Shown here: positions 1-7,299 of the stretch, piece by piece
How positions within the stretch are numbered: position 1 is the stretch's first letter
Layout: each line of letters starts with the position of its first letter
Source of the DNA: an uncultured Eubacteriales bacterium
Lineage (GTDB): Bacteria > Bacillota > Clostridia > Oscillospirales > Acutalibacteraceae
NCBI GenBank assembly: GCA_934465125.1
Contig: CAKSKO010000055.1
Coordinates: 1 to 7,299 of the forward strand
Direction: 5' to 3'
Length of the DNA stretch: 7,299 nt
Made by a program: the position numbers and the translations under genes
The notes under the pieces: generated by a model
What the model saw: the letters and a program-made list of their open reading frames with translations, nothing else
What the model was told of the DNA's origin: nothing
Databases searched by the model: none

Positions 1-21
1 GCGGGTATGTCATCTTTTTCA

Positions 22-53
22 ATGCGTGTAAAGATTATATTCTTTACACGCAT
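22..53. other. Perfect inverted repeat (12-13 bp hairpin) in the left intergenic region
   Basis: The arm ATGCGTGTAAAG (22-33) is the exact reverse complement of CTTTACACGCAT (42-53). The pair 34/41 extends the stem to 13 bp and leaves a 6-nt A/T loop. No T-run follows it on either strand, so it does not look like a standard intrinsic terminator. On the minus strand it lies about 35-40 nt after a weak promoter-like sequence, so it could be part of the 5' leader of a gene beyond the left edge. It could also be a DNA operator or a processing site. The pairing is certain; the role is unknown. Confidence 0.6.
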
Positions 54-89
54 CAAGTATCGTTCCTCGTCGAGAGAATTAACCTTTTG

Positions 90-117
90 CCTATACTAGA
101 GACATTTTTCGCCAAAA
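90..117 (-). promoter_or_regulatory. Weak candidate promoter facing the left edge
   Basis: On the minus strand, TATAGG (95-90) resembles a -10 box and TTTTGG (117-112) a poor -35 box, with 16 nt between them in AT-rich DNA. It lies 73 nt after the stop codon of the AI-2E gene and would drive whatever gene follows to the left, with the hairpin at 22-53 in its leader. The -35 box is weak and such matches are common by chance in AT-rich sequence. Confidence 0.2.
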
Positions 118-189
118 AATTGTTCGCTTCTCCCCTGGCGGACGTGGGATTTATTGTTGGAGGAATATACGGCACTATAAGATTTTGAT

Positions 190-1374
190 CTATTCTTTGT
201 CGTTATTTAACGGTTTTTTTGAGAAAATTTCGCTTTCTGTAAAATTTTCCATGTATTTTCTTTTTAATCTTTTATTAATCAAATCACTCGAAGCACTGTA
301 TATCACAGCAAAAATTGGAACGCCGATTACCATTCCTATAATTCCAAATAATCCTCCTCCAATAATTACACTGAACATAATCCAGATGCCGGAAATACCG
401 ATTGAACCACCGATCACTCGAGGCCCTATGATATTTCCATCGATTTGTTGAAGGACTAAGATGAAAATCGCAAACCAGACCGCTTTAATGGGATCGACCA
501 TCAGTAAAATAAATCCACTCGGAATAGCTCCGATAAAAGGACCGAAAAATGGAATAACATTTGTGCATCCAACCACCACGCTAATTAAAACAGCATAGGG
601 CATTTTCAGAATCGTCATTCCAATAAAACAGCAGATTCCAATAATAAAAGCATCCAACAGCTGCCCCACGATATATTTTCCAAATTTAGAATTTGTAAGG
701 GTTGCGATTTCCATTACTTTATCGATCGCCTTACTGGGTACTACCGCATAAGTTAGTTTCTTAATTTGGCGAATTAGTGTGTGTTTGTTTGAGAGAAAAT
801 AGATTGATACAACGATTCCGATGATCCAATTATAAACACCAGAAGTAAATGATTTTGTGAAATTGAATAAATGAGGGAAGATCGCATTAATCAATTGATC
901 GAAATTTTTGATAAAACCAAACAGTACATTTTTAATATGTTTGATAGATGTTTCGTCGATTCCTAGTTTTTGCATCAAATCATAAATAAATGTTTCAAGT
1001 GAATTTAAATACTGCGAAAAATTACTGATCAACTGATTGACGCTTAATGTCAGTTGAGGAACAATTATCATCACTAAAAATACAATAACCCCGAAAACGC
1101 AAAGGTATGAGGAAATCAGAGCAAGGGGTGTTCTCAATTTCTGGTATTTGCCGCTTTGATAAGTAGTTAGACCTCCATAGACTTTTTCTTCAAAGAATAC
1201 AAAGGGTCGGTTGATTAAATAGGAAAGGACAAACCCACAGATAAAAGGAGAAAGGATAATCATAACCCTTCCTATAATGCTCCATATCCGTTCGGCATTT
1301 AGTGCCAAAAAATATAAAAGAAGAGCATACGTAATTAATATTAATCCTAATTTCAATTTAGAGTTTTTAATCAT
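190..1374 (-). CDS. AI-2E / PerM-family membrane transporter (PF01594 type)
   Basis: This is a complete 394-residue integral membrane protein. Hydrophobic segments lie at about residues 9-26, 33-54, 85-107 and 178-196, with several more between 238 and 362. The family signature is clear in the C-terminal half: NVIPFFGPFIGAIP at 272-285, QQIDGNIIGPRVIGG at 309-323, and a Gly-rich segment ending in GVPIFA near 356. Length and layout match the AI-2E family. That family includes E. coli TqsA, linked to autoinducer-2 export, and Na+/H+ antiporters in other bacteria; the substrate of clostridial members is generally unknown and cannot be read here. The ATG at 1374 is the only usable start, because an in-frame stop lies at 1395-1393 and no start codon lies between. 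No Shine-Dalgarno sequence adjoins it; see the bridged site at 1375-1436. The gene follows polC by 88 nt and may be cotranscribed with it. Confidence 0.9.
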   Translation of the reverse strand: MIKNSKLKLGLILITYALLLYFLALNAERIWSIIGRVMIILSPFICGFVLSYLINRPFVFFEEKVYGGLTTYQSGKYQKLRTPLALISSYLCVFGVIVFLVMIIVPQLTLSVNQLISNFSQYLNSLETFIYDLMQKLGIDETSIKHIKNVLFGFIKNFDQLINAIFPHLFNFTKSFTSGVYNWIIGIVVSIYFLSNKHTLIRQIKKLTYAVVPSKAIDKVMEIATLTNSKFGKYIVGQLLDAFIIGICCFIGMTILKMPYAVLISVVVGCTNVIPFFGPFIGAIPSGFILLMVDPIKAVWFAIFILVLQQIDGNIIGPRVIGGSIGISGIWIMFSVIIGGGLFGIIGMVIGVPIFAVIYSASSDLINKRLKRKYMENFTESEIFSKKPLNNDKE

Positions 1375-1436
1375 AAACGAGCCGCGCGATTTTTAATTTT
1401 AACTTATTATTTTGTTGAAATCGCACGGTACCTCCC
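1375..1436 (-). promoter_or_regulatory. Distant Shine-Dalgarno plus intervening hairpin before the AI-2E start
   Basis: Reading the minus strand, GGGAGG (1436-1431) is followed by TA, then a stem whose arms are CCGTGCGATTT (1428-1418) and AAATCGCGCGG (1392-1382) around a 25-nt AT-rich loop, then CTCGTTT and the ATG at 1374. The arms pair over 11 positions. The one non-Watson-Crick position is a G-U pair in this strand's RNA but a C-A mismatch in the opposite strand's RNA, which favours a role in the minus transcript. With the hairpin folded, the distance from GGGAGG to ATG falls from 56 nt to about 9 nt, a normal spacing. Phage T4 genes 25 and 38 are known cases of such bridging. The stem could instead be a weak terminator, but it lacks a T-run. 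The sequence elements are seen; the function is inferred. Confidence 0.45.
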
Positions 1437-1462
1437 ATCTGATAGATTTATGCGTTTATATG

Positions 1463-2827
1463 CTAAAAAAGTGACATTTGACTGCTTTGTGGCAAGCCAG
1501 TTAAAGCACCGATTTCTGCTAAGCTTTCAATGACCGCCTTTGAAACTTTAGAACGCGCCTGCAAATCGTCAATCGATAAATAAACTCCTGCTTCACGTGC
1601 ATGTTGTAAATTATTCGCAGCGGCGGTTCCAACCCCGGCAATCGAAGCGAATGGTAGCCTAATTTTACCATCCTCAATTAAATATTGATACGAATGAGAG
1701 TGGTATAGATCGACAGGCAGAACCTCGATTCCCCTAGCCATCATCTCTTTTACGATTTGAAGGGTTGCAAAGGATGCATTTTCTTTTGCGCTGGCCTCTT
1801 TTCCTTTTGCTTTGATTTCATTCATCTTTTCATTCACAGCCTCTTTTCCCTTCAAAACAACTGCTCCATCGAAATCTTCTCCGCGTACTGTAAAATAAGC
1901 AGCATAATATGCAACCGGTCGATATACCTTATACCAGCCTAGCCGAAGTGTTGCGATCATGTAAGCAGCGGCGTGTGCTTTTGGAAACATATATTTTATT
2001 TTCATGCAAGATTCAATGTACCAATCCGGAACGCCATGATCCTTCATTGCCTGAATATATTCTTCTGTTAAAAGAGTCGGTGCTTTTCCTTTTCTGACGA
2101 TTTCCATAATTTTAAACGCCATCTTGGGTTCTAGGCCCTTATGAAGAAGGTAAGTCATGATGCTGTCTCTTGTTCCAATTACTTCTGAGATGGTACAAGT
2201 GCCATTCTTGATCAAATCCTGCGCATTCGAAAGCCAGACGTCTGTTCCATGCGATAAACCGGAAACCTGCAATAAATCAGAAAATGTTTTTGGCTGAGCG
2301 TCGATCATCATCTGCCGGACAAAGCTTGTTCCCACTTCTGGTAAGGAGAAGGTACCGGTTTGCGAATCAATATCTTCTGGAGTAACGCCCAGAGCATCAG
2401 TAGAAGTAAACAGCGACATCACCTTTTTATCGCTCATCGAGACGTCCATAACAGAGATTCCGGTCAAATCTTCTAAGTATCTGTAGATAGAAGGAACATC
2501 GTGACCAAGTTCGTCTAGTTTACAGATTGTATCATGGATAGAATGGAAATCAAAGTGTGTTGTAATATTATCAGAGGATTGATCGTTTGCCGGACGCTGT
2601 ACCGGGCAGAAATCGTAAATTTCCATACCCTTTGGGACAACGACCATTCCTCCTGGGTGTTGGCCTGTTGTCCGTTTTACTCCAGTGCAACCTGTTGCCA
2701 AACGAGTTTCTTCAGCCTTATGGAGGGTGATCCCTGATTGTTCTGCATATTTTTTAACAAAGCCGATTCCCGTTTTTTCTGCGACAGTTGCAATCGTACC
2801 GGCTTTAAAGACGTTATCTTTCCCAAA
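1463..2827 (-). CDS. polC: PolC-type DNA polymerase III, C-terminal part (frame-shifted from the N-terminal part)
   Basis: This is the distal part of the replicative polymerase, about 454 codons from the resumed frame ([10 protein letters not shown] at 2827) to the TAG at 1465-1463. It carries the rest of the polymerase core: [25 protein letters not shown] with KLDELGHD just after (the Asp region that supplies the third catalytic carboxylate in this family), [11 protein letters not shown], and [14 protein letters not shown] in the fingers. A helix-hairpin-helix-like segment ([15 protein letters not shown]) and the usual C-terminal ending QMSLF follow; the ending resembles the beta-clamp-binding tail QLSLF of other PolCs. 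No good ribosome site precedes any internal start, such as the TTG at 2701, so this part is probably not translated on its own. It belongs with the frame that ends at 2677. Homology is clear, but the gene is broken as given. Confidence 0.9.
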   Translation of the reverse strand, partial: FGKDNVFKAGTIATVAEKTGIGFVKKYAEQSGITLHKAEETRLATGCTGVKRTTGQHPGGMVVVPKGMEIYDFCPVQRPANDQSSDNITTHFDFHSIHDTICKLDELGHDVPSIYRYLEDLTGISVMDVSMSDKKVMSLFTSTDALGVTPEDIDSQTGTFSLPEVGTSFVRQMMIDAQPKTFSDLLQVSGLSHGTDVWLSNAQDLIKNGTCTISEVIGTRDSIMTYLLHKGLEPKMAFKIMEIVRKGKAPTLLTEEYIQAMKDHGVPDWYIESCMKIKYMFPKAHAAAYMIATLRLGWYKVYRPVAYYAAYFTVRGEDFDGAVVLKGKEAVNEKMNEIKAKGKEASAKENASFATLQIVKEMMARGIEVLPVDLYHSHSYQYLIEDGKIRLPFASIAGVGTAAANNLQHAREAGVYLSIDDLQARSKVSKAVIESLAEIGALTGLPQSSQMSLF

Positions 2828-5721
2828 AATGTTTCAAATGGAATATCGTGACCGTCGCGCTGATATTCTGTTCCGCAATTTGGGCAATTCTTTGCCGGCA
2901 AATCAAATCCGGAACCATAGCTGCCATCGGTAATAAATTCACTATTTTTGCAGTTTGGACAAACATAATGTGGGTATAACGGGTTCACTTCAGAAATTCC
3001 AGACATTGTCGCAACAAAAGAAGAACCAACTGATCCTCTTGAGCCAACCAGATATCCATGTGCTTCCGAGTCGGCAACAAGCTTTTGTGCAGTCATATAT
3101 AATACAGAAAATCCGTGTTTTGTAATAGAAGAAAGCTCTCTATCAAGACGCTGATAAACGATTTCAGGCAAAGGATCCCCATAGATTTTTTTCGATCGTT
3201 CCCAGGTGATCCGAATCAGATCCTCTTCTGCTCCTTCAATAAATGGTGGGTAAACACCCGGGGGAATCGGCGAGATTTCTTCTATTTTATTGGCGATCAG
3301 ATTGGTGTTGGTTACAACAACCTCATATGCTTTTTCTTTTCCTAAATAGGAGAATTCTTCTAACATTTCGGCAGTTGTACGCAGATATAATGGCGCTTGA
3401 TTTGCAGCGTCGCTGTATCCTTGCCCTGCCATCAGGATTTTACGGTATTCTGCGTCATTTGGATCTAAAAAATGAACGTCGCAAGTCGCGACAACAGGAA
3501 TATTTAATTTTTCACCAATTTTGATAATTGTATGGTTAAAGTCTCGTAATTTCTCTTCGCTGCTGACTAATCCTTCCCGTAGCATAAATTGATTGTTTCC
3601 AATCGGCTGAATCTCCAGATAATCATAAAATTTTGCAATACCGCATAGTTCCTCGAAAGATTGTCCATTTGTCATCGCTCTGAAAAGCTGTCCTGCTTCA
3701 CAGGCGCTTCCAATAATCAGTCCTTCCCGATATTTTACCAGTTCGCTTTTCGGAATCCTTGGTTTTTTATAGAAGTAGTCGAGATGCGACTTTGAAATCA
3801 AGCGATATAAATTTTTAAGGCCTGTTTGATTTTGGACTAGAATGACTTGGTGAAAGGTAGCTAATTTTTTGCTATCGGTTCCAGCTAAATGAGTATTGAT
3901 CTGCGAAACTGTTTTTGCACCGCTATCTTCTTTTAATTGAGTAATCAAACAGAGGAAAACCTGCGCCAAAGCAGCGGCGTCATCGGAAGCGCGGTGGTGG
4001 TTGAAGGAAGGGAGTTTTAGATGCTTTACAACAGTATCCAGTTTATAATTTTTGATTGATTTTAGTAAAGAACGACACATCGGGACCGTGTCAATAGCAG
4101 AGTAGTGATATGGTAACCCACAACGCTTACATGACGCCCGGATAAATGAGGTGTCAAACGGTGCATTGTGTGCAACTAGAACAGCATTTTTACCACAGAA
4201 ATCTAGAAAAGCGCTTACAGCATCCTGTTCAACAGGAGCATCCTTGACCATATCGTTTGTGATTCCGGTTAGTTCTGTAATTTTTGCAGGGATCGATTTT
4301 TGTGGGTTGACAAAAGTACAAAAACGATCCTGAATTTCACCATTTTTTATTCGAACTGCTCCAATTTCTGTGATCTTTTCAGTCAGTGCACTAAGACCGG
4401 TTGTTTCGATATCAAAACAAATATATTCCCCGTCATCAAGCGATATATCTGAGGTTCCGGAAACGGCCTGCACCATATCATCGACGAAGTATGCCTCGAT
4501 CCCATAAATTACTTTCATTTTCCCTCCAGACTTTTTAATTTTGTTCACTGCGTTCATTGCATCCGGAAATGCTTGCGCGACGCCATGATCCGTAATGGCA
4601 ATTGCCTTGTGCCCCCATTCATGGGCTCTGTTGATCAAATCAGCAGCAGGGGTTATCCCGTCCATCGAAGACATATTAGTATGAAGGTGCAGCTCAACTC
4701 GTTTCTCTTCCGCGTTATCTACTACTTTTCGTTTTACTACACTGCAGATGCTTCTCGGCCTTATCACAATTTCTCGATCATATTTATCGTAATTCACTTC
4801 ACCCCGTACGAGGATAGTCACTCCTTTTTTAAGGGTATCGAGCGTTTTACATTTTTCTTTTTCTTCAATTATTTTGAGTGTCATTGATCCAGTATAATCG
4901 GTGATATTGATGGAATAAATTTTCCTCTTTTTATCCCGCGTTTCTCTGCAATCGAGAGAGAAAATATCTCCCCAGATGATTACACTTCCGGAATCAGGCG
5001 CCACGTTTCGAATGGAAATCGGTTTACCTTTAATACTACTTCCATAAAGAGGTCGTGCACTATTTAATAATACAGATGGATAAAGAGTTTCTCCTTTTCT
5101 AACATGGATGACAGATTCCTCACATAGGGTTATATTCGTTTGATTTTTTGTCTCCTCTTTTTCCACCATTCGAATATTCGTTTCTCGTTTTTGCTTTTCT
5201 TCTACCCTTTGCAGCTTCTCTATATAGTTGGGATCATTAGAATCGATACATAAGATACCAGTAAATTCCACAGCTACAGTAATTCCGAATTCTTTTTGAA
5301 TTAATTGGATCAAAGCTTTATCAAATTTTTTTCTGAGTAAAATATCGTGTCCGCCGTGAGCAAGGGCCATTGTTATAGTGTGATTAGAAAACGCTGCGGT
5401 AGAATTTTTGACGATTGCTTTGATACTGGCAATTTGCCTATAAATCTCTTCAAGAAGCTGGGGATAATAGGAAATGTTAAATTCTTTTTGAGGAAAACAA
5501 GGATGAATCATAACAGTATTTAACTCTAATATTGAGGATTCAATTTTTTTTTCTGCATCAAAAAGCGCGCGGCGCTCCACAAATTGTGAAAACGCCACAT
5601 TAACATGCAATTTTCTATTTTTATAATCAATCGATATAGATCTAATATCTCCAGCACCAACCGTTGCTAGAACAGAATGATCCGATATGTAATCTTTAAA
5701 AAATTGACCAAAACTATTCAA
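2677..5721 (-). CDS. polC: PolC-type DNA polymerase III, N-terminal part (truncated by frameshift)
   Basis: This is the main replicative DNA polymerase of low-GC Gram-positives, with built-in proofreading. The frame encodes 1014 residues, of which 967 match the family. Visible parts are an N-terminal region (1 to about 200), an OB-fold region (about 230-325), and a PHP domain split around the exonuclease (HLHTN 345-349 and DVHF 748-751). The DEDDh exonuclease carries DIETTG at 437-442, HNAPFD at 518-523 and HRASDD at 575-580. The palm start GSRGSVGSS lies at 893-901, and the zinc-binding Cys pairs CPNC are at 921/924 and 946/949. After ETFLG (963-967) the sequence stops matching; the last 47 residues are an out-of-frame tail ending at the TAA at 2679-2677. 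The usual PolC has about 1440 residues, and the remainder continues in the -1 frame to 1463. The start is TTG, 14 nt after the ispG stop. Family assignment is very sure. Confidence 0.95.
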   Translation of the reverse strand: MNSFGQFFKDYISDHSVLATVGAGDIRSISIDYKNRKLHVNVAFSQFVERRALFDAEKKIESSILELNTVMIHPCFPQKEFNISYYPQLLEEIYRQIASIKAIVKNSTAAFSNHTITMALAHGGHDILLRKKFDKALIQLIQKEFGITVAVEFTGILCIDSNDPNYIEKLQRVEEKQKRETNIRMVEKEETKNQTNITLCEESVIHVRKGETLYPSVLLNSARPLYGSSIKGKPISIRNVAPDSGSVIIWGDIFSLDCRETRDKKRKIYSINITDYTGSMTLKIIEEKEKCKTLDTLKKGVTILVRGEVNYDKYDREIVIRPRSICSVVKRKVVDNAEEKRVELHLHTNMSSMDGITPAADLINRAHEWGHKAIAITDHGVAQAFPDAMNAVNKIKKSGGKMKVIYGIEAYFVDDMVQAVSGTSDISLDDGEYICFDIETTGLSALTEKITEIGAVRIKNGEIQDRFCTFVNPQKSIPAKITELTGITNDMVKDAPVEQDAVSAFLDFCGKNAVLVAHNAPFDTSFIRASCKRCGLPYHYSAIDTVPMCRSLLKSIKNYKLDTVVKHLKLPSFNHHRASDDAAALAQVFLCLITQLKEDSGAKTVSQINTHLAGTDSKKLATFHQVILVQNQTGLKNLYRLISKSHLDYFYKKPRIPKSELVKYREGLIIGSACEAGQLFRAMTNGQSFEELCGIAKFYDYLEIQPIGNNQFMLREGLVSSEEKLRDFNHTIIKIGEKLNIPVVATCDVHFLDPNDAEYRKILMAGQGYSDAANQAPLYLRTTAEMLEEFSYLGKEKAYEVVVTNTNLIANKIEEISPIPPGVYPPFIEGAEEDLIRITWERSKKIYGDPLPEIVYQRLDRELSSITKHGFSVLYMTAQKLVADSEAHGYLVGSRGSVGSSFVATMSGISEVNPLYPHYVCPNCKNSEFITDGSYGSGFDLPAKNCPNCGTEYQRDGHDIPFETFLGKITSLKPVRLQLSQKKRESALLKNMQNNQGSPSIRLKKLVWQQVALE
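2821..2829 (-). other. polC: polC break point: frameshift with inferred ~91-nt deletion at a short direct repeat
   Basis: The minus strand reads TTTTTGGGA here. In the upstream frame it encodes the end of F-L-G, after which PolC normally continues with a block containing PDIDLNFSGEYQ. In the frame one base back, TTTGGGAAAGAT encodes F-G-K-D, which belongs about 30 residues further on. TTTGGGA can be read as either side, as expected for a deletion between two copies of a 7-nt repeat. Positions 5721 to 1463 span 4259 nt, which is not a multiple of 3. Adding 91 nt, the size predicted from spacing in the Bacillus subtilis protein, gives 4350 nt, or 1449 residues plus a stop, a normal PolC length. 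The frame change is seen directly; the deletion is inferred from family knowledge. Confidence 0.85.
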
Positions 5722-5737
5722 AAATTTTTCATCCTTT
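5719..5737 (-). promoter_or_regulatory. polC ribosome binding site and TTG start
   Basis: AAAGGA (5737-5732) overlaps the ispG stop codon and lies 10 nt before the TTG at 5721-5719, which opens the polC frame. An ATG at 5732-5730 is in another frame and gives only M-K-N-F before a TGA that overlaps the TTG. One extra T in the five-T run (5724-5720) would put that ATG in frame with polC, so a homopolymer error cannot be excluded. As given, TTG is the best-supported start. Confidence 0.55.
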
Positions 5738-6785
5738 ACATTCGTTCAATTTCTTTTAACAGCTCGTCAAAAAGTTGATCCCCTGAAACTTTACGGATAA
5801 TTTCCCCTTTTTTAAAGAGTAATCCTACACCGTCTCCGCCAGCAATTCCGATATCCGCCTCTCTTGCTTCTCCAGGACCGTTGACAGCACATCCCATTAT
5901 CGCAATCTTCAAGTTCTTTTTGCAGTGCTTCAATCGTTCTTCCGCTTGATTTGCAAGGTTAATCAGATCTATCTTTGTCCTTCCGCAGGTTGGACAAGAA
6001 ATAATTTCAGCACCAGGTTCTGTTAAACCCAGAACCTTCAATAAATCAAATCCGGCATAAATTTCCCGAACCGGATCGGCAGTCAAAGAAACACGAATCG
6101 TATCTCCAATTCCTTTTAATAAGAGTGACCCAATTCCCACAGAAGATTTGATGATTCCCATTCGTTCAGTCCCAGCTTCTGTTACCCCCAAATGCAGCGG
6201 GTATTCACATTGATTTGCTACCAGTTCATAAGCCGCGACCATAGTCCGAACATTAGAAGATTTCATTGATAGAATAATATCAGTAAAATCAAATTTTTCT
6301 AGAAGAGATGCATGATACAATGCACTCTCACATAGTGCCTCCGGTGTTGGATGCTGATATTTTGCTAAAATTTCTTTTGGTAAAGAACCGGAATTGACGC
6401 CGATGCGAATTGGGATGTTTTTTGTTCTGCAAATATCTGCTACCAGTTTCACCCGGTCGTCCCCGCCGATATTGCCGGGGTTAATTCTGATTTTATCAAC
6501 GCCGGCATAAGCGGATTCAATCGCTAATTTATAATCAAAGTGAATATCGGCAACAACAGGAATGTCAACTTTTTCCTTGATTTTTGCAATTAGCCCAACT
6601 GCATCTTTATTTGGAATGGCGACTCGAATCAAATCACATCCTGCTTTTTCTAAAGCGATCGCTTGTTCAACATTGCATATAGTATTAGATGCTTCTATGT
6701 TGAGCATTGATTGTACGCTCACTTTTGCGTCTCCGCCAATTTCTAGATTTCCTACTCGGATTTTTTTACAATTTCTTCTGCTCAC
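5736..6785 (-). CDS. ispG: 4-hydroxy-3-methylbut-2-enyl diphosphate synthase (flavodoxin/ferredoxin)
   Basis: This enzyme, also called GcpE, converts 2-C-methyl-D-erythritol 2,4-cyclodiphosphate to HMBPP in the cytosolic MEP pathway that feeds isoprenoids such as undecaprenyl and quinone side chains. The N-terminal TIM-barrel part carries VQSM, ADIHFDYKLA and KIRINPGNIG. The C-terminal part carries the 4Fe-4S ligands: CPTC, and the Cys and Glu of MGCAVNGPGEA (Cys267, 270, 302 and Glu309, counted from the upstream GTG). The length of about 350 is the usual size of the short bacterial form. Two GTG starts are possible. GTG 6794 overlaps the rseP end by 8 nt, with AAGGG only 4 nt upstream. GTG 6785 is preceded by AGGTGG at 5 nt and gives the N-terminus MSRRNCKKIRVGN, closer to relatives, so I prefer it. 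The close spacing with rseP and polC points to one operon. Confidence 0.95.
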   Translation of the reverse strand: MSRRNCKKIRVGNLEIGGDAKVSVQSMLNIEASNTICNVEQAIALEKAGCDLIRVAIPNKDAVGLIAKIKEKVDIPVVADIHFDYKLAIESAYAGVDKIRINPGNIGGDDRVKLVADICRTKNIPIRIGVNSGSLPKEILAKYQHPTPEALCESALYHASLLEKFDFTDIILSMKSSNVRTMVAAYELVANQCEYPLHLGVTEAGTERMGIIKSSVGIGSLLLKGIGDTIRVSLTADPVREIYAGFDLLKVLGLTEPGAEIISCPTCGRTKIDLINLANQAEERLKHCKKNLKIAIMGCAVNGPGEAREADIGIAGGDGVGLLFKKGEIIRKVSGDQLFDELLKEIERM

Positions 6786-6786
6786 T

Positions 6787-7299
6787 TTAACCACCTAACC
6801 CTTTTCCGGTGATAAGCCTTAAAACATCACTGAATGTGATAACTATCATCAAGACAATCAATAAAACAAATCCGGCAGCATGAATCCAACCTTCATATTT
6901 TGGATCGATCGGTTTGCCGCGAATTCCCTCTACCGCTAAAAATACAAGGCGTCCGCCATCGAGCGCGGGAAGAGGAAGTAAATTCACAATTCCTAAGTTT
7001 ACTGTAATAATCACCATCATCATAACAATATTATTCACAGCATGTAAAAAGCTCACCTGTAACCCAATCGTAGCAGCCTGCCCAATCGCAGATGCTGCAC
7101 CAACTGGACCTGCGATATCATTAAATCCAAATTGACCGGTTATTAGCCCAACTAAACTTGCCCATACCATTCGAACAGTTGAAATAGTAGATTGAATTGT
7201 CTGCGTGAGCAGTGACCCGACTGTTTTGGGAATCGGTTCAACAAAGAAATCTAGTTTTAATACTTTAGTTCCATCATCTGCTGTTTGTGTACCGAACTG
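6787..7299 (-). CDS. rseP: RIP metalloprotease RseP (site-2 protease), C-terminal part only
   Basis: The last 170 residues of a membrane-embedded zinc protease are present, and the frame runs off the right edge without a start. The second metal-binding motif of the site-2 protease family, NLLPLPALDGG, is seen at fragment residues 106-116 with its Asp ligand at 114. The usual GPVG motif lies at 64-67. Two hydrophobic segments flank these features (about 87-110 and 139-158). The HExxH motif and PDZ domain would lie in the missing N-terminal half; the first 20 or so residues may be the tail of the PDZ domain. Members cleave anti-sigma factors or leftover signal peptides within the membrane. The gene ends in TAA at 6789-6787, at or just inside the ispG start, so the two are probably translationally coupled. 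The position before ispG and polC is the common clostridial order. Confidence 0.93.
   Translation of the reverse strand, partial: QFGTQTADDGTKVLKLDFFVEPIPKTVGSLLTQTIQSTISTVRMVWASLVGLITGQFGFNDIAGPVGAASAIGQAATIGLQVSFLHAVNNIVMMMVIITVNLGIVNLLPLPALDGGRLVFLAVEGIRGKPIDPKYEGWIHAAGFVLLIVLMIVITFSDVLRLITGKGLGG

Noticed and set aside
110..140. CGCCA / TGGCG inverted repeat in the left intergenic region as a terminator for the AI-2E gene
   Set aside because: Only 5 bp with a 21-nt loop and no T-run after it on the minus strand; easily due to chance.
185..451. Plus-strand open frame of 88 codons
   Set aside because: It lies almost entirely antisense to the well-supported AI-2E gene. Its low-complexity I/P-rich product is the mirror of Gly/Ile-rich transmembrane codons. 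No family resemblance and no good ribosome site.
1382..1440. T-box-like core (GGGAGGTACCGTG, compare GGGTGGNACCGCG) followed by a stem before the AI-2E gene
   Set aside because: The UGG that pairs with the tRNA CCA end reads AGG. Only about 25 nt separate it from the polC stop, so there is no room for stem I and a specifier loop, and the following stem lacks a T-run. GGGAGG as a ribosome site is the simpler reading.
2677..2823. The last 47 residues of the upstream polC frame as a natural alternative C-terminus
   Set aside because: They are the out-of-frame reading of codons that encode conserved PolC sequence in the neighbouring frame ([17 protein letters not shown]), so the tail is a by-product of the frameshift.
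2821..2829. Intein or intron remnant at the polC break
   Set aside because: Sequence is missing, not inserted. No splicing motifs or extra domain are present, and the missing part is conserved coding sequence.
4573..4887. Plus-strand open frame of 104 codons inside polC
   Set aside because: It is antisense to the PHP and OB-fold coding region of PolC, which is clearly the real frame. The product resembles nothing I know. The other plus-strand frames within polC and ispG were rejected for the same reason.

Overview
The window looks like a piece of chromosome from a low-GC Gram-positive bacterium of the class Clostridia. PolC-type DNA polymerase III is typical of Bacillota and a few allied phyla. 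The order rseP - ispG - polC, all on one strand and tightly packed, is a familiar clostridial housekeeping arrangement. No mobile element, CRISPR array, tRNA or rRNA gene was seen. All genes lie on the minus strand, so transcription runs from right (7299) to left (1).

From right to left: (i) the C-terminal half of the site-2 metalloprotease RseP, cut by the window edge; (ii) ispG, a complete iron-sulfur enzyme of the MEP isoprenoid pathway, starting at or within the last codons of rseP; (iii) polC, starting 14 nt after ispG from a TTG codon; (iv) after an 88-nt gap, a complete AI-2E/PerM-family membrane protein; (v) a 189-nt stretch with no gene, which holds a perfect hairpin and a weak promoter-like sequence facing off the left edge. 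The first three genes look like one operon. The AI-2E gene may be read through from polC, since no convincing terminator separates them.

The main anomaly is in polC. The gene is broken at about 2821-2829. The first 967 residues read normally through the N-terminal region, OB fold, PHP domain, 3'-5' exonuclease and the first part of the polymerase palm with its zinc-binding cysteines. The reading frame then changes. About 30 codons expected at this point are absent, and they are the ones that carry the catalytic Asp-x-Asp of C-family polymerases. A 7-nt sequence shared by the two sides suggests a deletion between short direct repeats, and adding a predicted 91 nt restores one open frame of about 1449 codons. 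Because polC is normally essential in these bacteria, this is either a sequence or assembly error, a very recent lethal or compensated lesion, or a sign of a second polymerase gene elsewhere.

The second point of interest is upstream of the AI-2E gene. There is no ribosome binding site next to its ATG, but a strong GGGAGG lies 56 nt upstream with an 11-bp hairpin between them. Folding that hairpin would bring the two to about 9 nt apart. I did not find a convincing new multi-gene system; the rest is ordinary core-genome content.
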